This document shows positions 61,059 through 64,000 of a DNA stretch of 64,000 nt, in pieces; the first letter of the stretch is position 1; the number at the start of each line of letters is the position of its first letter. The stretch is from CALBPI01 sp039027435 (lineage in GTDB: Bacteria; Pseudomonadota; Gammaproteobacteria; Steroidobacterales; Woeseiaceae), in contig JBCCKF010000009.1 in assembly GCA_039027435.1 (NCBI GenBank), positions 62,001 to 126,000 on the forward strand. Reading direction: 5' to 3'. The translations under genes were made by a program, and so were the position numbers. Below the pieces are notes generated by a model, which saw only the letters and a list, made by a program, of their open reading frames with translations, was not told the DNA's origin and did not search any database.

Positions 61059-63832
61059 GGCGTCTGTGGCTGCTGATCTGGTTGTGCGGCGCCGCTTCGG
61101 TAGCGTCCGCACAGTCAGAACGCGATACGTGGGCCAAAACGATCGAGGATATCTCGACAGGCATTGTCTCTATCAGGATCGATGCCACCCGGGCGTTTGA
61201 TACCGGTTGGAACACGAGTTCTCAGGCGACCGGTTTTGTCGTCGACGCAGAGCGCGGTCTGATCCTGACCAATCGTCACGTCGTCACGCCCGGTCCGGTC
61301 GTTGCCGAAGCGATCTTCCTGAACAACGAGGAAGTCACACTGCAACCGGTCTATCGTGACCCTGTACACGATTTCGGTTTCTATCGATTCGACCCATCCC
61401 AGCTCCGCTACATCGAACCTGCCACGCTCGCTTTGAATCCCGACGGTGCGCGTGTCGGTCGCGACATTCGGGTTATCGGCAACGACGCGGGCGAGAAATT
61501 GTCGATCCTCGCTGGCACCCTGGCACGTCTTGATCGGCCAGCACCTCAGTATGGTCGCGGCAACTACAACGACTTCAATACGTTCTATTTCCAGGCCGCC
61601 TCCAGCACATCCGGAGGTTCCTCAGGTTCTCCAGTCGTCGATATCGACGGCAATGTGATCGCGCTGAATGCGGGCGGTAGCAACGGTGCGGCGTCGAGCT
61701 TCTTCCTACCTCTGGATCGCGTTGTCCGTGCGTTGGAGCATGTTCGCAAAGGCGAACCCGTTACCCGCGGCACTCTGCAAACCACGTTGGTACGTTTGCC
61801 CTACGATGAGCTGCGTCGCCTTGGTTTACGGCCGGAAACGGAAACCCGTTTTCGTGCACAGTTTTCGGATGACACAGGCGTACTGACCGTTAGTCAGGTG
61901 CTGCCGGATAGTCCGGTTTTCGGCTCGCTGGAACCGGGCGATATTCTGGTTGCGGTCAACGGTGAGCTCATCAACGCGTTTGTGCCGCTCGAAGCCATTC
62001 TGGACGACAACGTCGATCAGGAGATCGTTCTGGAGATCGAGCGCGGCGGCGAGCCGATCGGATTGACGGTCAGCGTTACGGATCTTGCGGACATCTCACC
62101 TGCCAGTTACCTCGAATTCGGTGACGCGGTTCTGAATACGCTTTCCTATCAGCAAGCGCGCCACTACAACCTGCCTCCGTTTGGTGTCTACGTTGCCAAT
62201 CCCGGGTACATGTTGAGCAACGCCGCGGTACCTCGCGGCGCGGTGATTCTGGAAATGGATGGCAAGCCAGTACCGAATATCGAGGCGATGGCTGAAGTGT
62301 TCGCAGGCCTTGCTGATGATGCACGAGTGCAGTTGCGTTTTGTCACTCTCGATGCACCGCGCCAGGAGGTGCTGCGGATTGTGCGTATCGACCGGACCTG
62401 GTTTGGCGCCAACTTATGCTCGCGCGACGATGAGACCGGTCTGTGGCCTTGCGAGCCGCTGCCCGCCGGCCCCGATCGTCAGGCTGACGTTGGCGGATCG
62501 ACCACTTTCCCGCCGCAGGATGATCCACGCGCTGATACGCTATCGAAGTCTTTGGTGTTGGTGAACTTCGACCTTCCGTTCAACATCTCTGGCATCGCAG
62601 AGCGGCATTACTACGGTAGCGGTTTGATCGTCGATGCGAAGCGCGGTTTTGTTCTGGTTGATCGCAACACCGTTCCGATTGCCATGGGTGATGTTACGGT
62701 GACCTTTGCCGGCTCGCTCGAGATTCCGGCTCGCGTCGCCTACGTGCATCCGCTGCACAATCTCGCGATGGTGCAATACGACCCCGCGTTGATTGGCGAC
62801 ACACCTGTGGTTGACGCGAAGTTTTCTGATGAAGTCGTAAAGCCGGATGATGCGGTCTGGGTCATTGGCCTGACGCCGCAGCATCGAGTGGTGTTGCAGG
62901 AGACGCGCGTGGCGGCCGTCGATCCTCTGGTCGCGCCGACCTCTCGCTCGTTACGATTCCGAGATACGAACCTCGAAGTCATATCCGTCGTCAACGCGCC
63001 GAATGTCGATGGCGTATTGAGTGATAAGCGAGGCCGAGTGATTTCGACGTGGTCGAGTTTCTCAACTGGCGAAGGTCAATCGGTTCGCGGTATTCCCGCG
63101 GATGTGGTTGAACAGTTCATCGATGTGGTTCGCAACGGCAGGGCGTTTTACTCACTCGAGACCGAGTGGGGTCTGGTACCGCTCGCAAGCGCACGCAAGT
63201 TGGGGCTGCCTGAAGCATGGCTCGATCGCCTTGAGCGGGCGAACGGCGACCGCCGCCAAGCGCTTGCCGTATCTCGCGTTGCCGCCGCTACGGACGCGGC
63301 CGACAAGCTTCAGTCCGGTGATGTATTGCTCAGCGTCGATGGCGCGGTGGTCACTACGTTCGCTGAACTTGCAGCAGAGACTCAGAAGACCGAAGTGGCA
63401 CTGGAAGTCTGGCGTGATGATCGCATAGAGACTCTGAGCGTTCGCACAGAGGTGCTGGACGGGCGCAGCGCAGATCGAGTCGTTCAGTGGGCAGGTGCGT
63501 TGTTACAGGACCCATACCGTGAGTTGGCGCGCCAGCGCGGGATCGAACCGACCGGAGTGTATGTCGCGTACTTCAACTACGGTTCACCGGCAACGCGCTA
63601 CGGCTTGTGGGCAGGGCGCCGTATTGTTGAAGTCAACGGCGAGCCGACGCCGGATCTCGACAGCTTCCTCGACGTCGTCTCGCAAGTCGAGGATCGGCAG
63701 TCGCTGCGAATGAAGACGCTGGACTGGAACAATGCGCCCCAGGTCATCACGATGAAACTCGACAAGCAGTATTGGCGTGGCTTCAGTGTGAGCTACCAGG
63801 ACGGTGAGTGGCGTCGATCAGAACTCGAGTAA
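61055..63832 (+). CDS. Nma111-like tandem HtrA serine protease with PDZ domains
   Basis: 925 aa with signal peptide MRRLWLLIWLCGAASVASA. First trypsin-like domain has a full triad: His75 (LTNRHVV), Asp106 (HDFGFYR), Ser190 (GGSSGSP). PDZ-like regions follow (about 260-350 and 365-450). A second protease-like domain (about 510-690) has lost the triad: RN replaces RH, HN replaces HD, and VDG replaces SSG. Two more PDZ-like regions end the protein. This layout matches fungal Nma111. Periplasmic quality control is likely. Start overlaps gcvPB by four bases. Confidence 0.9.
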   Translation: MRRLWLLIWLCGAASVASAQSERDTWAKTIEDISTGIVSIRIDATRAFDTGWNTSSQATGFVVDAERGLILTNRHVVTPGPVVAEAIFLNNEEVTLQPVYRDPVHDFGFYRFDPSQLRYIEPATLALNPDGARVGRDIRVIGNDAGEKLSILAGTLARLDRPAPQYGRGNYNDFNTFYFQAASSTSGGSSGSPVVDIDGNVIALNAGGSNGAASSFFLPLDRVVRALEHVRKGEPVTRGTLQTTLVRLPYDELRRLGLRPETETRFRAQFSDDTGVLTVSQVLPDSPVFGSLEPGDILVAVNGELINAFVPLEAILDDNVDQEIVLEIERGGEPIGLTVSVTDLADISPASYLEFGDAVLNTLSYQQARHYNLPPFGVYVANPGYMLSNAAVPRGAVILEMDGKPVPNIEAMAEVFAGLADDARVQLRFVTLDAPRQEVLRIVRIDRTWFGANLCSRDDETGLWPCEPLPAGPDRQADVGGSTTFPPQDDPRADTLSKSLVLVNFDLPFNISGIAERHYYGSGLIVDAKRGFVLVDRNTVPIAMGDVTVTFAGSLEIPARVAYVHPLHNLAMVQYDPALIGDTPVVDAKFSDEVVKPDDAVWVIGLTPQHRVVLQETRVAAVDPLVAPTSRSLRFRDTNLEVISVVNAPNVDGVLSDKRGRVISTWSSFSTGEGQSVRGIPADVVEQFIDVVRNGRAFYSLETEWGLVPLASARKLGLPEAWLDRLERANGDRRQALAVSRVAAATDAADKLQSGDVLLSVDGAVVTTFAELAAETQKTEVALEVWRDDRIETLSVRTEVLDGRSADRVVQWAGALLQDPYRELARQRGIEPTGVYVAYFNYGSPATRYGLWAGRRIVEVNGEPTPDLDSFLDVVSQVEDRQSLRMKTLDWNNAPQVITMKLDKQYWRGFSVSYQDGEWRRSELE

Positions 63833-63859
63833 TCGATCGGTCGAAAATCTGCTTGCGGG

Positions 63860-64000
63860 TTAGCGATTGCGAATGATCGACGCCAGCGCGGACCACTCAT
63901 TAACCGGTGCGAGGCACGAGAGTCCCTGACAGACGTACGCGGTAACGCCGGATTCCGGGGCAGTGTGCGCCGCGAGTGCGTCATCCAAATCGGTGGCATC
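63860..64000 (-). CDS. 3' end of a thioredoxin-domain protein (YyaL/DUF255-like), truncated by the window
   Basis: 46 codons, open to the window edge. The C-terminal sequence TAYVCQGLSCLAPVNEW and ASIIRNR resembles the conserved end of YyaL/spermatogenesis-associated-20 proteins (CxxxxCxxP near the C-terminus). The rest lies outside the window. Confidence 0.65.
   Translation of the reverse strand, partial: DATDLDDALAAHTAPESGVTAYVCQGLSCLAPVNEWSALASIIRNR

Noticed and set aside
1..64000. Insertion sequences, integrases or prophage genes
   Set aside because: No transposase, recombinase or phage-like product was seen in any frame, and no long flanking direct repeats were noticed.

Overview
The window comes from a gammaproteobacterium that makes bacteriochlorophyll a: an aerobic anoxygenic phototroph or a purple bacterium. 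The gammaproteobacterial assignment rests on the housekeeping gene neighbourhoods (zapA / 6S RNA locus / ygfA, ygfB-pepP-ubiH, rng-yhdP-tldD, rplM-rpsI, gcvTHP with the P protein split). I cannot resolve the genus from sequence alone. There are no insertion sequences, CRISPR arrays or phage genes.

Region 1 (1-18175) is most of a photosynthesis gene cluster. The left part runs rightward as one tightly overlapped operon: the 3' end of puhB continuing in frame into puhC, then acsF, puhE, bchI, bchD, bchO and crtB. crtC lies in the opposite direction and shares a regulatory gap with crtE. crtE-crtF are followed by bchC-bchX-bchY-bchZ-pufQ-pufB-pufA-pufL-pufM. Two gaps (crtC/crtE and crtF/bchC) each carry a TGT-N12-ACA palindrome of the PpsR/CrtJ type. 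The products cover Mg chelation (two of three subunits), E-ring closure, the chlorin-to-bacteriochlorin reduction and the following dehydrogenation, early and late carotenoid steps, the LH1 antenna, the reaction-centre L and M subunits, and assembly factors. No pufC follows pufM. puhA, bchFNBHLM, bchG, bchP, crtI and crtD are not in the window and probably lie to the left.

Region 2 (18174-27409) is housekeeping: hisI, cysS-sufE-yidD-membrane protein, a MerC-like gene behind a near-perfect Zur box, a Trm112-like gene, holA, nadD, rsfS, rlmH, maf and rng.

Region 3 (27415-44967) holds yhdP, tldD and pmbA (peptide maturation and proteolysis), two small unknown genes, an ExeA-type ATPase with an FHA domain, purK-purE, darP, a YihY-like membrane protein, a cobalamin-binding protein, purC, djlA, rpe, a CRP/Vfr-type regulator, coq7 and a DUF481 outer-membrane protein.

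Region 4 (45081-64000) holds rplM-rpsI, tRNA-Gln, rpiA, a lysine-rich histone-H1-like repeat protein, ygfA, a 6S RNA candidate, zapA with a ZapB-like coiled coil, ygfB-pepP-ubiH, a 7TM-transglutaminase/ATP-grasp pair, phhA divergent from an Lrp-type regulator, a tandem glycine riboswitch before gcvT-gcvH-gcvPA-gcvPB, a large Nma111-like HtrA protein with a dead second protease domain, and the 3' end of a YyaL-type gene.

I did not find a clearly new multi-gene system. The most distinctive points are the puhB-puhC gene fusion, the absence of pufC, the RNA structures around pufA/pufL, the Zur-box/MerC unit, the probable non-AUG start of rsfS, and the expanding KKVAK repeat gene.
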